DNA of 64,000 nucleotides from Rhizopus arrhizus (lineage: Eukaryota; Mucoromycota; Mucoromycetes; Mucorales; Rhizopodaceae). Where the stretch lies: contig JAKZZE010000016.1 of assembly GCA_024220505.1 (NCBI GenBank), positions 1-64,000 of the forward strand. Direction: 5' to 3'. The position numbers and the translations under genes were made by a program. Shown one piece after another: positions 9,458 to 20,843 of the stretch. A model generated the notes under the pieces. That model saw nothing but the letters and a program-made list of their open reading frames with translations. It searched no databases and was not told where the DNA came from. Position 1 is the stretch's first letter. Each line of letters opens with the position of its first letter.

Positions 9458-10785
9458 CACTGCAAATAATTTGTGATTTTCAGCGTTATCAGTCATTTGC
9501 AGTCATTTCTAACATCAAAATTTCAACGATTTAAATAACTTTGATTAAACGAAAAAAATTAAAATGCTCTGTATTGCACCTTTTTGAATTTTGAAAAAAG
9601 ATTTAGGTGCGAAAAAAATAAAGAAATTTAATAATTTTATTATTTTTTTTGTGGTGTAAGTATTCATAGAGTTATTCATGTTTTAAAAAAGTGTCTTTTT
9701 TTTTTCAAATAGTCTCTTTTTGGAAAGTCTGTTCTCCTCTATCGTTGAAAGACCGATGTTTTCTTTTTTTTATTTTTGAGGGCAAAATGCGGAAAACAAA
9801 AACACATTGTGATTATTTTGATCAGAAGAATACATATTAGGAAGGCAGTCTGTGTTCTTTAGCTTAGTTCATTTGAAGCGTGTAACAGAACGTAACAAAA
9901 TAGTTGCGTTTGGGAAAAAAAAGAAGCTGGAAAATTAGAAGTAAAAAAAAAAGACAAAGTTAAAAAAAAAGACCTAGTAAAAAAAAAAAAAAAAAAAAAG
10001 AGCATAGCAATAAAAGGTTCCTTATTCAAATGAAAACAATAACCTAACAGTAAACATGTTTTATAAAAATACAAATGCTTTCACAATATAACAAAAAAAT
10101 ACGTGTATATTCTAAAAAGAATAAAAAAAAAAGAAGCTTTGTTAACATCTTGTTACAAGGCAATTATAATTAATAGATACAAGCACAATTTTTTTGTTTT
10201 TCAAGTAAATAAAGTGCTTTATTATTTTTTATGACAAATAATATAAAAGAATATATGTTTTTAAGCTTATATTAGTTCATTACTTACTTTATGTTTGCAC
10301 ATGGGTGTAATTTGCCATTAGCCATTAGCCATTAGAGATGTTAACATTGCCAACTTCCTTTACTAAAAAGAGTTTTTCAGCAGCAAGCAGTAATATAAGT
10401 TTGATATTCTTATAGTTTTATCTGTTGGAAAGAATAACTTTGCTCATGAGGTTCATGTTCGTCATCCGAATGTGTCCCATTAGGAATCCCTAATATAAAA
10501 AGAAAAAAAAAAAAAGAAAAACGACGTTAGACCTGGTATTATTTTTGTTGTTACAAACTTACATTTTAACCATTGTTGAGTTTTCTTTTATATCTTTTGT
10601 ATCCTCAATGTTAAATATGTTCTCTGAAACAAAACAAGGGAAAAAAAAAACATTTCTTTAGTACACCTGTTACTGTTTAGGAACCGACATCCAAATTTAG
10701 TATATTTGCTTTAGTTTTTTTTTGATCACGCATTTTTTTCTATCTTATTCCTCTACTAAATCCTGAATATTATTTTTTTTTTGAA
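9458..10785 (+). other. E1 left terminal and subterminal noncoding DNA
   Basis: No gene is seen in these 1.3 kb. They hold the left TIR (9458-9470), many A and T runs (for example 9950-10000) and a triple tandem GCCATTA at 10314-10334. The leader of the transposase gene follows. Bases 9458-9965 are clearly related to 40144-40637 (E4 left end), which shows that this stretch is a conserved part of the family. It presumably carries the transposase promoter and transposase binding sites (inference). Confidence 0.6.
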
Positions 10786-13608
10786 ATGAACGCCACTAAC
10801 AACAAAGTTAAATGCCAATGCACCAAATGCAGCAACTGTCCTGAAGGATTCAAAATGATTGCCAAGAGAACCGCTAATATTCATAAGCGTATTGACAAAG
10901 TTGGAGAAGGTACATTTTTTTTAAAGAAATGCAGAAGACTAAAGTGCAATTAAAATAGTTTTGAGGCAAAGAAGATTAGAAAATATCTTCGAGCAACCCA
11001 CCAGTTCTACCGAAAGAAGCACGTTTGAAGGTATATTTATAAACACACCCTTTTTTTTTTATTAAACAAATTTAGAATTCGACCTTGATGCTGACATGGA
11101 AGAAGAAATGACCAACGACCAACAACTGGAGTATCTCCTGGTCCTTTACCTTGTGCTTTTTCAAGCAAAGCACCTTTCTGTTGAAGCCGGTGAAGAACTG
11201 TTAGCCTTTCTTTCTTTCTTTGTTCGTGCCCTTGGCCATGGCATGGAGATTCCTACAAAGATCTCCACTGCTCGTGCCATGGTCAATTATTCCTCTGCCA
11301 GTAGTGGTGTCTCCCGTTTCCTTGTCTGTTCTCTTTGTAGAAGTGTTTATGACACGGGAAGTTTGCATACCCGACTATGCCCTTTTGTCAGGTTTGCAAA
11401 CAACCCCCACAGACAAGAGCGCCCATGTGGTAATTCACTTTTTGTTGGCAGCAGCCTGAAGCCCGTCCTTGAGTTCCCGTACAACTCAATTGTCGAAACG
11501 TTGAAGAAGTTCTTTGTCCGTCCGAACTTTGAAACAGAAATTGAACAGTGGAGAGGTCGATATGTGGAGGAAGGTGTGTTGTATGACATTTATGATGGTA
11601 GAGTCTGGAATGAGATGGTCGACTCAGCTGGGGAGCCATTTGTGAATAAAAGACGATCATTAATGGTGTCATTGAACGTTGATTGGTTTCAACCTAGTGA
11701 TGGTATGCATTACTCTTGCGGTGGTGTATATCTCACTATCAACAACCTTCCAAGGGGTTCCAGGATGAAGGTTTCCAACATCATCCTGGTTGGTATGATT
11801 CCTGGGCCTGGCGAGCCCACGGATGACCAGCTCCAAAATTTCTTGCGACCAATGATTGCAGAGCTGAATACCTTGTACGGAGGTATGATGATGCCAACGT
11901 ACCAGAACAGAAACGGTGAGATGGTACGTGTTGCTTTGATGTCCGTTAACTGTGATATACCAGCAGCCCGTAAGGTAGCTGGATTCATGGGTCAATCCGC
12001 GCACAAAGCCTGCAACAAGTGTTCCACTGTGTTTTCGCGAATCAGTACTGGTGCAAATTCAACGAAGCCAGATTTTTCAGACTTTGACGATGAGCATTGG
12101 ATTCTGCGAAACAATACCCAGCAGCGCCAAGAAGCATATGCTTGGCTCAATGCCACTCACATTACACAACAAAGAACCCTGCAGACGGACACAGGAAGTA
12201 AATGGAGTGAACTTCACCGACTAGAATACTTTGATGTTGTAAGGTTAACAACAGTTGATCCTATGCACAATTTATTTCTAGGTACGCCAAAACGAATGGT
12301 TGAAGTTTGGGTAGATCACGGGCTTCTTTCTACGGCTGATTTCAAAGCCATGGCTGATGAATCAGCTTCAATTGCTATTCCATCACAGTACTGCAGAATC
12401 TCCAAAGGTATGCAACAAATATAAAAGAATTAATTCTGTGATAAGTCTGAACACTAATTTTTTGTATAAAAAAAAAAAAAAAACAAAAACGAAAAAAAGG
12501 CAAGATTGAAAGTACTTTTAGCAATATGAAATCCGATGAATGGAGAACGTGGTGTGTTGTGCTTTCACCTTTTCTGTTGAAACAAAGACTAGTCGGTGAA
12601 CATTTCATCAATTGGATGCGATATGTAGAAGCAGTGAGATTGGTGACTGGTCCTTTGATCACAATTGAAGAAATACACGCAGCACATTCATTATTTAAGA
12701 CCTTTGGCAAGACTTGTGCTCAACTTTATGGAAAAACAAGTATAACACCAAATATGCATATGCACATGCATTTGAAAGAATGCTTTTTGGACTTTGGTCC
12801 CTCTTATGCCTTTTGGCTCTATGGTTTTGACCGCTTGAATGGTGATGTCAAAAAGATAAATATCAATTACAAGACAGGCTTCCAAACTACTTATGTCACT
12901 ATGCTTACACAAACAATACATACACAAGATCTTATACATTCATTACCAACACTCATTAATACCAACAACGAAGACATGCTCCTACTACTCAACTTTATAA
13001 GGGAAATAGGCGAAGTTACGAATGACGAGAGTGGTCTAACGCCATTTGATTACGCTCAGTTCATAGACGGACCAAGTCTATTTAACCTGACAATTACTGG
13101 TAGTGAGCCTCTGCCACCAAAATCCCTTCCTTCAAAAATTAACAACAAACAACAAATCTTATGCCCTCAACACTATGAAGCCCTACAAAATTATTATATG
13201 GATACCTATGAAACACCTATTATGAATACAATTAGTACAATGATACAATCATTTAAGAAAATTAACTTGCTTGGACAACGTTACCAACAATCAGACAATC
13301 ATTCATCATCATCATACATTCAAGCCATTGTAAATAACCAACTACGAATTGGCCAAATATCATATTTTTTTTCACATTCCTTCAACAATACCACTCATTA
13401 TTTTGCATTCGTCAATTGGTACAGCCATGCGACCCAACATTTCCCCACCTTTGATGGTACTGGCATCCAAGTGTGGAAGAATCAATTTGATCCAGTTACA
13501 AGCAACAATATACTTCCAATTTACAGGATTTTCAACCCTGTTGCTATATGTCCATATGTTGATAACCATCTTCTTACTCTCGCTCTGCCAAGAAGAATTT
13601 ATATGTAA
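10786..13608 (+). CDS. E1 Tnp2-type (CACTA/Plavaka-like) transposase, 4 exons
   Basis: Inferred exons are 10786-10909, 10980-11030, 11076-12407 and 12500-13608, joined by GT-AG introns. They sum to 2616 nt (871 residues) with consistent phase. The short first exon has a Cys-rich start (CQCTKCSNC), common in this family. The core shows SLNVDWFQPSDG with the probable first catalytic Asp, then NLPRGSRMKVSNIILVGMIPGPGEP. It continues with NCDIPAARKVAGF (second Asp), CNKCST, VDPMHNLFLGT, MHMHMHLKECFLDFGPSYAFW and YGFDRLNGD. These are hallmarks of Tnp2-like cut-and-paste transposases. The usual Glu of GFERLNG is Asp here. No stop or frameshift is seen, so the gene may be functional. The exact first introns are inferred from splice signals and phase. 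Confidence 0.85.
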
Positions 13609-13798
13609 CAGCTATGCTAAATTATTCAAACATTCTTTTATTATTATTATTATTATTTATTTTACTAAAGAATCATTCAATAGACTATTATTGTTATTTT
13701 TTTTTTGAAATTTTTATTCAATTTGCAGAGACAACAAAAGAGGCAGCAAAAAAAAAAAAAAAAAAAGGAGGGGGAAAGAGAAAAGAGAAAGTAAACGC

Positions 13799-15049
13799 TT
13801 ACTGCATAGGATTAGCAGCAGCAGAAGAGGAAAAGCCAAGGCCAGGAGAAGAAAAGGCCCAAGAGGGATAATCCTCATGGTCAAGGTTTGTGGGGAACTC
13901 CTTGTCGAAGTAGTCCACCACCCTTCTTGTTCTATTGATGGTGCCTTTTTTCGACAAGGAATCTCTCCATGCTTTTTGAAGAGAAGCATGGAATTCGTCC
14001 ACCTGTAGATTAATTAAAGGTATATTAGAAAATAAATACTATAACAAAAATACTACTTACTGCTTTACTTCGAAAGAGTGGTCTTTTTACCACAAACACA
14101 GGACCATGTTCATCCTCAGGGCCATCTTCTTCCTCTGAGGTCCAATCGGCTATCAGAAGCTTTTTTCCAAAAGGAAAACGAGCTTCAAATTCCTCTGGGG
14201 CTGCATTGTAAGCATTTCGCCTCATGGCGAGCTTCTAATGTAAAGAAGTAATGTAAGTACTTGAAACACTATATATTTCAAGTTTTCAATATTAATTACT
14301 TACTGCATGCACACGACTACGACGCGTTGATTCTTCTGACGTAGCCGTCAGCCCCTTACTTTCTCTCACCATGTAGTTGAATTTGTTTCTGACCATGCTG
14401 CGCAAGTCAGAAACAGTAATGCCAGCAGAAAATGGCTCCTTCTTGGCAGCTGCTACAAGCAAATCTCTGACCTTTGCGTTTTGCTTGTAGCGCAAGACCT
14501 CCTTCAGGTCAAAGGTGATACCCCGAGGGACCAGATGCTCTCTGTAGTACTTCAATATGAAAGCCTATATTTCAAAAAGGGTAAAACAAAAATTTAGTTA
14601 TTATTTTGCACATGCTAATTTAGCTTTTAAATTCAAATTACACTGGTCAAGGCCCTATTCTCTTTGACCTCAGAAGGTTGCTGCTGTGGAGGCTGCTGTG
14701 GAGGCTGCTGCTGCTGCTGTTGCTGCCCTTGTTGTTGTTGTTGCAGCAATTGAGTTAGCTGCTCAATCTTCAGCTCCTGCCGACGTTGATTCTCCTCCTG
14801 TCGGCGTTGAATCTGCTCCTGCTGCTGCATCTGAGCAAAGATGGCCTCAAGGGTTGGGCCATTTGCAGAAGAGCCAACTGGGCCTTGAAGGCGAGAAGGC
14901 TCAAAGCTGTCAAAAGACGCAACAGCAGTGGGGGCAGGAGAAGAGGACGGGAGAACGGTGGATGATGATCCAGTAATGCTTGAAGATATTCTTGCCCTTT
15001 TAGGGGCATTACTGGGAACATTGATTGGGGTAGCGAGACGACGAGACAT
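13799..15049 (-). CDS. E1 accessory protein, Gln-rich, 4 exons (unknown family)
   Basis: Exons on the - strand are 15049-14642, 14564-14304, 14234-14061 and 14002-13799. All three introns are phase 0, and the product is 348 residues. It starts MSRRLATPINVPSNAPKRAR. It then has a Ser-rich stretch, a Gln/Arg/Glu helix-prone run (QMQQQEQIQRRQEEN) and a polyglutamine tract to about residue 125. Exon 2 has a basic helical domain (LKYYREHLVPRGITF; LRSMVRNKFNYMVRES) and ends Arg-rich; exon 3 is acidic. The same exon order, phases and motif layout recur in E2 and E3, so this is a real, conserved transposon gene. I do not recognise the family. It lies tail to tail with the transposase, about 190 bp apart. 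A DNA-binding or transposase-partner role like plant TnpA is inference. Confidence 0.75.
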
Positions 15050-16485
15050 TTTTTCAAGATAAATTATATAAAAACGAAGAAAAAAAAAACAAGAGTACAA
15101 AATAAACTAAAGATGAGCACAAAACAACCTGATACTTTTGTTTGTTCTACAAAAAAAGCGAAGAAAAAAAAGCCTTTGGAGTTAAAGATATTACATTTAA
15201 ATAAAAAAAAAAAGAAGAAGAAGAGAAAGTTTAAACTGTTTATGAATAGCCTCTCTGAATGTTTCAATAGTTAAACAGTGTTAAAGAAAACTTATTGTTA
15301 ACCGTTAATGGGTAATTGTAACCCATGTAAAATGAGGCTATAAAAAATGTACTTTTTTTCCTTTTTTTTTTCTTTTCTTCTTTTTTTTTAAAAAAACATT
15401 CTTTCTAAAAGGTAAGTTCTTAATATTATATATATTCTATTTCTATTCTTATGGTATTTGTTCTTTAGTAAATTTGTGTTTGTTCCTTTCTTGATGTTTT
15501 AAATGGTCTTTATAAAGTCTCTTCCAGGATTATCATTGCTTCTTTTATTTTTTAGTATAAGCTTGGCTGCTGTCTTTTTTTCTTTTTCTTTTTTTTTATC
15601 TCATGGCCTATCTAAAGCAAGGTACTATTACTTTTACTATATACTCGATAGCTAATAATTATTATAGATGCGTACTGCTTCCTTTTTTACTTGTTGGTAA
15701 AGCTTAGCAAGGTTTTTCTCAGCCCATGTAAAGAAAGGTACTATTACTTTTATTACATATACACGATAGCTAATAACTATTATAGATGAATGCTGCTCTG
15801 CTTTGGCCTTTTCTATCTCTTTTTTGCCTTTGCTTTGGTTCTTAAGTACTGATGTCTTTTCTTTTGCTTTAAGTGCCCAAGTCCTTGAATCCTTGTGTCT
15901 CTGAATCCTTGAGCTTGGCTTTTTTTTTAAAATTTTTTTTTGAGTTCCACGAGATTAATTGATGTATTTTTAGATTAGATGCTGCTATCCTGATGACATT
16001 AGGTAAGTCAAGTACACTTTTAAAACGCTACTAGCAAAGAAATACTATATATTATTATTATTTTATTTAAATAAAAAAAAAGCTATTTTTTATAAACCAA
16101 ATCCCTATTTTTTTTGTATATATAAAGCAATATTTATTGCAATATGAATGGTCAATAAAGAAGTATATAAAGCAATATAAGTGGTTCATAAAGAGCAAAA
16201 AGACAAATAAAGTAATGATTTAAAAAGTATCATTGGTTGCCAAATTATTTATAACGTAGAATAGACTATGTAAAGCAGCTAACAAGAGAGACGCCTTCGC
16301 AGAACGACAATTGGGTCTGTATAAATCTACTTAGAGCTATGGATCATCATTTTCGTTAATATCGGCACCATACAGAGACGCAGAATATATTGACAGACAT
16401 TTAGGTCCTTAAAGGGTGCCGATATTGACGTCGGCATAAATACCCATTCAATCACAGCTTTTGGCATCGTTAAACAGAAAAGCAT
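15050..16485. other. E1 right subterminal noncoding DNA
   Basis: No gene is seen. This is AT-rich DNA with T and A runs, a diverged direct repeat (15617-15675 and 15731-15795), and several ATAAAG-centred motifs near 16122, 16155 and 16188 (33 bp apart). Those motifs resemble the 32-bp-spaced iterons of E2 and E3. The promoter of the accessory gene must lie at the start of this stretch, since its ATG is at 15049. It ends where DIRS-1 is inserted; the E1 remainder resumes at 20877. Confidence 0.6.
15617..15795. repeat. Direct repeat pair in E1 right arm
   Basis: About 60 bp beginning GGTACTATTACTTTTA are repeated at roughly 15620-15675 and 15738-15795. Both copies contain CGATAGCTAATAA and end TTATAGATG. 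The two copies differ by small substitutions and indels, so it is an old internal duplication. Confidence 0.75.
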
Positions 16486-16534
16486 ATTGCTTGTCGTGCC
16501 TAACCCAATTCCGGTTGACTCCAGTCGGACCTCA

Positions 16535-16630
16535 GATATGGTACATGCTCTTCGAGCCGCGCTTTTTTATTCGAAATAGTTATAACAATAAAATTTTTAC
16601 AACAAATACATCTTCATCCCTTTTCAAGCC
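16535..16630 (+). repeat. DIRS-1 left inverted terminal repeat
   Basis: About 96 bp from GATATGGTACATGCTC through the run TTTTTACAACAAATAC. It is nearly perfectly complementary to 20748-20843. The bases just outside it (16486-16534) are complementary to the internal region at 20474 onward. Confidence 0.9.
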
Positions 16631-16648
16631 GCGCATTCGTGGAATATT

Positions 16649-17461
16649 ATGGAAGGTGACAATGACCTTAACCTCACACCTGAACAATTCGAAAGACTCT
16701 ACCAACAGTTCGCAGCAAAGCTTCGTATGGAAGATGCTGAACAAAAAAGAAATGAACATTTTGAGCTCCCAACCGAGATCCAAACAGACTTGGACAAGAC
16801 TTCCTCGTCTGAGACACAGCAAAATATCAAACGATATATTCGAGAGCTCCCCCAATATGAGGGAGGTATATGGACATCTACAGAAACTATCAACAAAGTC
16901 TTTATTCCAGATCTCAAAAGGTATCAAATCGATGCCTACCAAGTTGTCACGCAACGCTACAAAGACGCAGACAAAATTAGACATGCCGCAAAAGCAGCAA
17001 CCGATATTTACGAAGATCTCATCCACTTTGCAACAAATGGAGGAGACGAAGCAACTTTCGCCAACATTGTCGAAAAGGCAAGGAGAATGGCTGTATACGG
17101 GTTTAGCACCGCAAAAACCGTGGACACCGAAGCAAGGGACCTGGCAACCAAAGCTCTCCGACTTCCCCAGTCTCTCAAATATCTCGAAGACCCGCAAGAC
17201 GACAATAAACGTTTGGCATTCTCTCCCGAAATTGTCGAGAAGATCTCTCAAGCCAGATATGAGTCAGCAATCCTCCAAAAAGCAACTAGCAGTAAAGGAT
17301 CAAGCTTCCGATATGGAGCTAACTTCAACAGAGGATTCTCAAACAGAGGACGCGGAAACTCAAGAGGACGCCCTTTTTTTGGCCGAACCTTCCAGAAACC
17401 CAACAATTCAGCGGAGCGACACAACTCAGCAAACCAACTGCCAACAACCAACCAACAGTGA
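16649..17461 (+). CDS. DIRS-1 Gag-like protein
   Basis: This 270-residue ORF starts MEGDNDLNLTPEQFERLYQQ just after the left terminal repeat. A helical domain follows (RYIRELPQYEGGIW, VTQRYKDADKIRHAAKAATD). The C-terminal tail is Gly/Arg-rich (FSNRGRGNSRGRPFFG) and suits nucleic acid binding. The same protein, diverged, is encoded by the scattered DIRS-2 fragments on the - strand between 57922 and 40972, which confirms it as the family's gag. Its end overlaps the start of the RT frame by a few bases. It presumably packages element RNA. Confidence 0.85.
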   Translation: MEGDNDLNLTPEQFERLYQQFAAKLRMEDAEQKRNEHFELPTEIQTDLDKTSSSETQQNIKRYIRELPQYEGGIWTSTETINKVFIPDLKRYQIDAYQVVTQRYKDADKIRHAAKAATDIYEDLIHFATNGGDEATFANIVEKARRMAVYGFSTAKTVDTEARDLATKALRLPQSLKYLEDPQDDNKRLAFSPEIVEKISQARYESAILQKATSSKGSSFRYGANFNRGFSNRGRGNSRGRPFFGRTFQKPNNSAERHNSANQLPTTNQQ

Positions 17462-19491
17462 TCACCAGCGAACAACCTCAGTCAACTCAGTCAACATTAC
17501 CATCCAGTATAAACCAATCAAAATTGACTACAACAACAACTCGACTACCAACTCATACACCACCACTCACCAACCATGCACACTACACCGTTCCAACGGA
17601 TGGGATCTTGCCCGGTGGGAGATTGAAACATTTCTTACCATACTGGTAATCTACTGTACAACATCCTTGGCCATTATCAGTTATTTCTCAAGGATACAAA
17701 ATACAGTGGGACTCCAATCCTATCCCGTGGAAATCAAGACAGCTACAACTCGCAACAGAAGAACAGCAAGCCGTCGACGTCGCCGTTCAACAGTTCCTAG
17801 AGGCCGGTATTATCGAAACATCACCAAGTCAAGACGAACGTTACCTGTCCAACTTCTTCACTCTACAGGAACCGACAAAACGGAGACCCATCCTCGATTG
17901 TCAGAAACTAAACGAGTTTGTACAATGCGCCCACTTCAAGATGGAAGGTGTGCCGGCATTACGAGAAATCATCGAAGAAGGCGACTTGCTATGCAAGTTG
18001 GACTTAAAAGATGCGTATACCGTAGTGCCTATTCACGAAGACTCAAGACGTTTTCTTTCCTTCAAGCACCGAAACGTGGTTTATCAGTATCGCGCCCTAG
18101 CTTTTGGTCTAAGCGTGGCTCCAAGAATATTTTCAAAGATCATGCGATACGCAATCGAACCTTTAAGGGACGAAGGCATCCGTATGGTCTACTATTTGGA
18201 CGATATTTGCCTCCTCGCAAAATCCAAACACGAAATGGAAATGGTAACATCCAGAATAGTCACACACTTAACAAAGTTAGGATTTCTAATCAACTGGCAG
18301 AAGAGCATTCTGGAACCATCGACAATGCAAGACTTTTTGGGTTTTCAATTCAACACAAGAACAATGAAGATCACAGTGCCTCAATCCAAGATCAACAATC
18401 TACTGTCACGGATCAAGCAATTGAAGAAGACCTCGGTGCCGCGGTCATGCCGCTGGATTGCAAGTCTTTTGGGGAAAATGACCTCAATGATACCAGCTGT
18501 AGGCGAAGCGCTCCTTCACATTCGGTATCTCCAGAGGGACCTCAGCCTCTCATTGTCGGGCAGCAAGAACAAATGGGACAGCCCTTGCAGGTTGAGTATG
18601 AAGAGCAAGGAAGACCTCCAATGGTGGGAGCAGTGGTCGACAACGAAGAACGGTCTACCGATCCAAGTACTGCCAATGAACTTACAGAAGATCGACCTGA
18701 CGATTCATGTAGACGCGTCGGATACGGGTTGGGGGGTGAGCTCGAACAGGGTGTCAACGTCAGGATTTTGGACCCAACAAGAAAAAGAACTCTCGATAAA
18801 TGTTCGGGAGCTGACGACGATTCTCTTTGCCCTCCAGTTGCACGCTCAAAACGCCAAAAATTGCTCCATCAAGATCTTCACGGACAACATCACCGCTCTA
18901 AAATACGTGACCAAGGCAGGAGGCACTTCTTCGGTTCTACTTCAAGATTTGGCCATCAAGATACAAGAGATTATCAATCAACACAATCTTCAGGTATTCT
19001 ATCAACACATTCCGGGGGTAAACAACATCCAGGCGGATTCACTGAGCAGACGAAAAACTCCTCTTTACGAGTGGAAGCTACCCAAGAAATGGTTTCAACA
19101 GATACAGAGGAAATGGGGGAAACGAACAATAGACGCCTTTGCGGCAAGACACAACAGCCAATTGCCCCAGTTTTGGAGTCTCAATCCGGATCCAGCAGCA
19201 AGTGCAGTCGACGCCTTTCAGCAAATCTGGCCCAAGAAGGGTTTGTACATTCACCCTCCGTGGAAACTCATCCCCAAAGTACTTCACATGTTCAAGAGAC
19301 AACACGTGAAGGAAGCGATTTTGGTGACACCGTTTTGGAAGACTCAGTTTTGGTATCCCATGGTACTCCAGTTGACAAGCGAAGCCCCTCTCCTACTACC
19401 GGTCAGCAAGAAATGGACATTAGCCGCTTGGAGGTTATCGAAGCCAGCAAGAAGAACAATGGTCTGGACGAAGACGTACTCAAGTTTTTGA
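17458..19491 (+). pseudogene. DIRS-1 reverse transcriptase-RNase H ORF with premature stop
   Basis: The frame opens next to the end of gag and reads DGILPGGRLKHFLPYW, then hits an in-frame TAA at 17647-17649. It continues open to 19491. Visible RT motifs are CKLDLKDAY (catalytic Asp), ALAFGLSVAPRIFSK and VYYLDDICLL (YLDD). RNase H follows (TIHVDASDTGWGV, KIFTDNITAL). After it, IDAFAARHNSQLPQFW and a HPPW motif mark the Dam-methylase-like region described in DIRS elements. An internal ATG at 17941 could only start after the lost N-terminal part. The stop makes full-length RT unlikely unless it is read through. Confidence 0.85.
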
Positions 19492-20609
19492 GAAATGCAA
19501 CACGCAAGAGAACTCATCAACTTTACAACCGTGGTTGGTCTTTGTGGTCAAAATGGTGCCAAGATCAACATCCGAAAATCAATCCATTAGAATATGAAGA
19601 ACAAAATGTGGTGAAATTTCTCGTGTCTCAGAAACAATATTCAAGTCAATACCTTAATGTGCTCAGGTCCTCAATCGCGTCGGTGTTCAAGGTGATTCAC
19701 AAGAACAAACCTCCTATTGCTCAACAACCTCTGGTTCAAGAATTTTTCTCAGCAAAACGTCGTTCAGAGGTAACGCTTCCAACAAAACAGAAGGTGGAAA
19801 CTTGGGACTTGGACATTCTGCTTCAACACATGGTGAAAAAATTTGAAGACAATGACTCGCTGACACTAGAAGAACTTCAAGAGAAGGTGATCTTACTATT
19901 GTGTATCTCAACTATGTGGAGACCACGCTCGGACATTGGAACTTTACAATTACGCGACATTGAGTTCTCCTTCGAAAATGAGGGATCAGCTACTTCTCAA
20001 CAAGTTACTGGAGTCACCATTCATATCAGGGAACCGAAAGAAGCTCAAACAAAAACAACCCGTCTGGGGGTTCTCAAGGTATCTCCCATGTGCCCGGTGG
20101 TCTGCTTATACTCCTTCATTTCAAGAACACAATCTTTACGAGTCGGTCTACCCAACGATCATACCGTTTTCCTAGCCTACCTCTCAGATCCTTCAAAAGT
20201 CAAGTCTATTAGTCAAATAACAGTTGCAAATATTGTCAAGAAGAATATGGCAGAAGCTGGAATTGACACCAAGACATATGGCCCTCACACGATAGGTTCA
20301 GCAAGCAGTACAAAAGCAGTTCAACTTGGACACGATATTCAGAAAATCAAAGAGCACGCAAATTGGAGCCTCTCAGCCAATACATTCGAACGCTTTTACT
20401 ACAAACCCACTTATCAAGAATCAGCCAGTGCTCATATCAACAACACAATTTTTTCTTTTGCTGCTGACAACCATACCATATCTGAGGTCCGACTGGAGTC
20501 AACCGGAATTGGGTTAGGCACGACAAGCAATGCCAAGGTTGACGAAAGGAGGACAAAAGATATGGTACACCCGACCCCATGGTATCGAAAACTGTTCGAC
20601 TATTTTTAA
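19413..20609 (+). CDS. DIRS-1 tyrosine recombinase (catalytic Arg replaced)
   Basis: The chosen start is the ATG at 19413 (MDISRLEVIEASKKNN), giving 398 residues and overlapping the RT frame by 79 bases. The same frame is open far upstream, but that part merely overlaps gag and RT. The N-terminal core-binding domain (HQLYNRGWSLWSKWCQ) is followed by the catalytic domain. The first Arg is in TMWRPRSDIGTLQ, the His-x-x-Arg box reads PHTIGSASS, the next conserved position is EHANWS, and the nucleophile Tyr is in RFYYKP. Gly stands where the second catalytic Arg of HxxR is expected (GGT for CGT), which should disable strand exchange. The enzyme would normally integrate the circular cDNA. Confidence 0.85.
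   Translation: MDISRLEVIEASKKNNGLDEDVLKFLRNATRKRTHQLYNRGWSLWSKWCQDQHPKINPLEYEEQNVVKFLVSQKQYSSQYLNVLRSSIASVFKVIHKNKPPIAQQPLVQEFFSAKRRSEVTLPTKQKVETWDLDILLQHMVKKFEDNDSLTLEELQEKVILLLCISTMWRPRSDIGTLQLRDIEFSFENEGSATSQQVTGVTIHIREPKEAQTKTTRLGVLKVSPMCPVVCLYSFISRTQSLRVGLPNDHTVFLAYLSDPSKVKSISQITVANIVKKNMAEAGIDTKTYGPHTIGSASSTKAVQLGHDIQKIKEHANWSLSANTFERFYYKPTYQESASAHINNTIFSFAADNHTISEVRLESTGIGLGTTSNAKVDERRTKDMVHPTPWYRKLFDYF
20474..20568 (-). repeat. DIRS-1 internal complementary region
   Basis: Bases 20474-20531 are complementary to the left extremity (16486-16543). Bases 20526-20568 are complementary to the right extremity (20833-20876). The two halves overlap in AGCAAT. This is the diagnostic template thought to rebuild both ends during DIRS replication. 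It lies within the 3' end of the recombinase gene. Confidence 0.9.
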
Positions 20610-20644
20610 TATCTGATTGAATGATGTACTTCAAACGCCCGCCC

Positions 20645-20669
20645 AAAAAATTATGAAAAAAAAAAAAAA

Positions 20670-20724
<55 letters not shown>

Positions 20725-20731
20725 AAAAAAT
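20645..20731. repeat. Poly(A)-rich tract in DIRS-1
   Basis: Nearly pure A for about 75 bases, between the recombinase stop and the right terminal repeat. Homopolymer length in an assembly is unreliable. Confidence 0.8.
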
Positions 20732-20747
20732 TGATAGATTTATGCTT

Positions 20748-20843
20748 GCCTTGAAAAAGGATGAAGATGTATTTGTTGTAAAAATTTTATTGTTATAACT
20801 ATTTCGAATAAAAAAGCGCGGCTCGAAGAGCATGTACCATATC
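20748..20843 (-). repeat. DIRS-1 right inverted terminal repeat
   Basis: Reverse complement of 16535-16630 with very few differences. It is followed by the right extension 20844-20876, ending ATTGCT. Confidence 0.9.

Noticed and set aside
14686..14976. Ala-rich + strand ORF
   Set aside because: It is antisense to the polyglutamine-coding exon of the E1 accessory gene. CTG/CAG runs open both strands.
16461..19412. Very long open frame continuing upstream of the DIRS-1 recombinase
   Set aside because: It overlaps gag and RT on the same strand in another frame, and its residues show no motif. Only the part from 19413 has recombinase motifs.
20645..20731. Poly(A) tract as evidence of a retrogene or LINE end
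   Set aside because: It lies inside DIRS-1 between the recombinase gene and the right terminal repeat, so it marks no insertion end.
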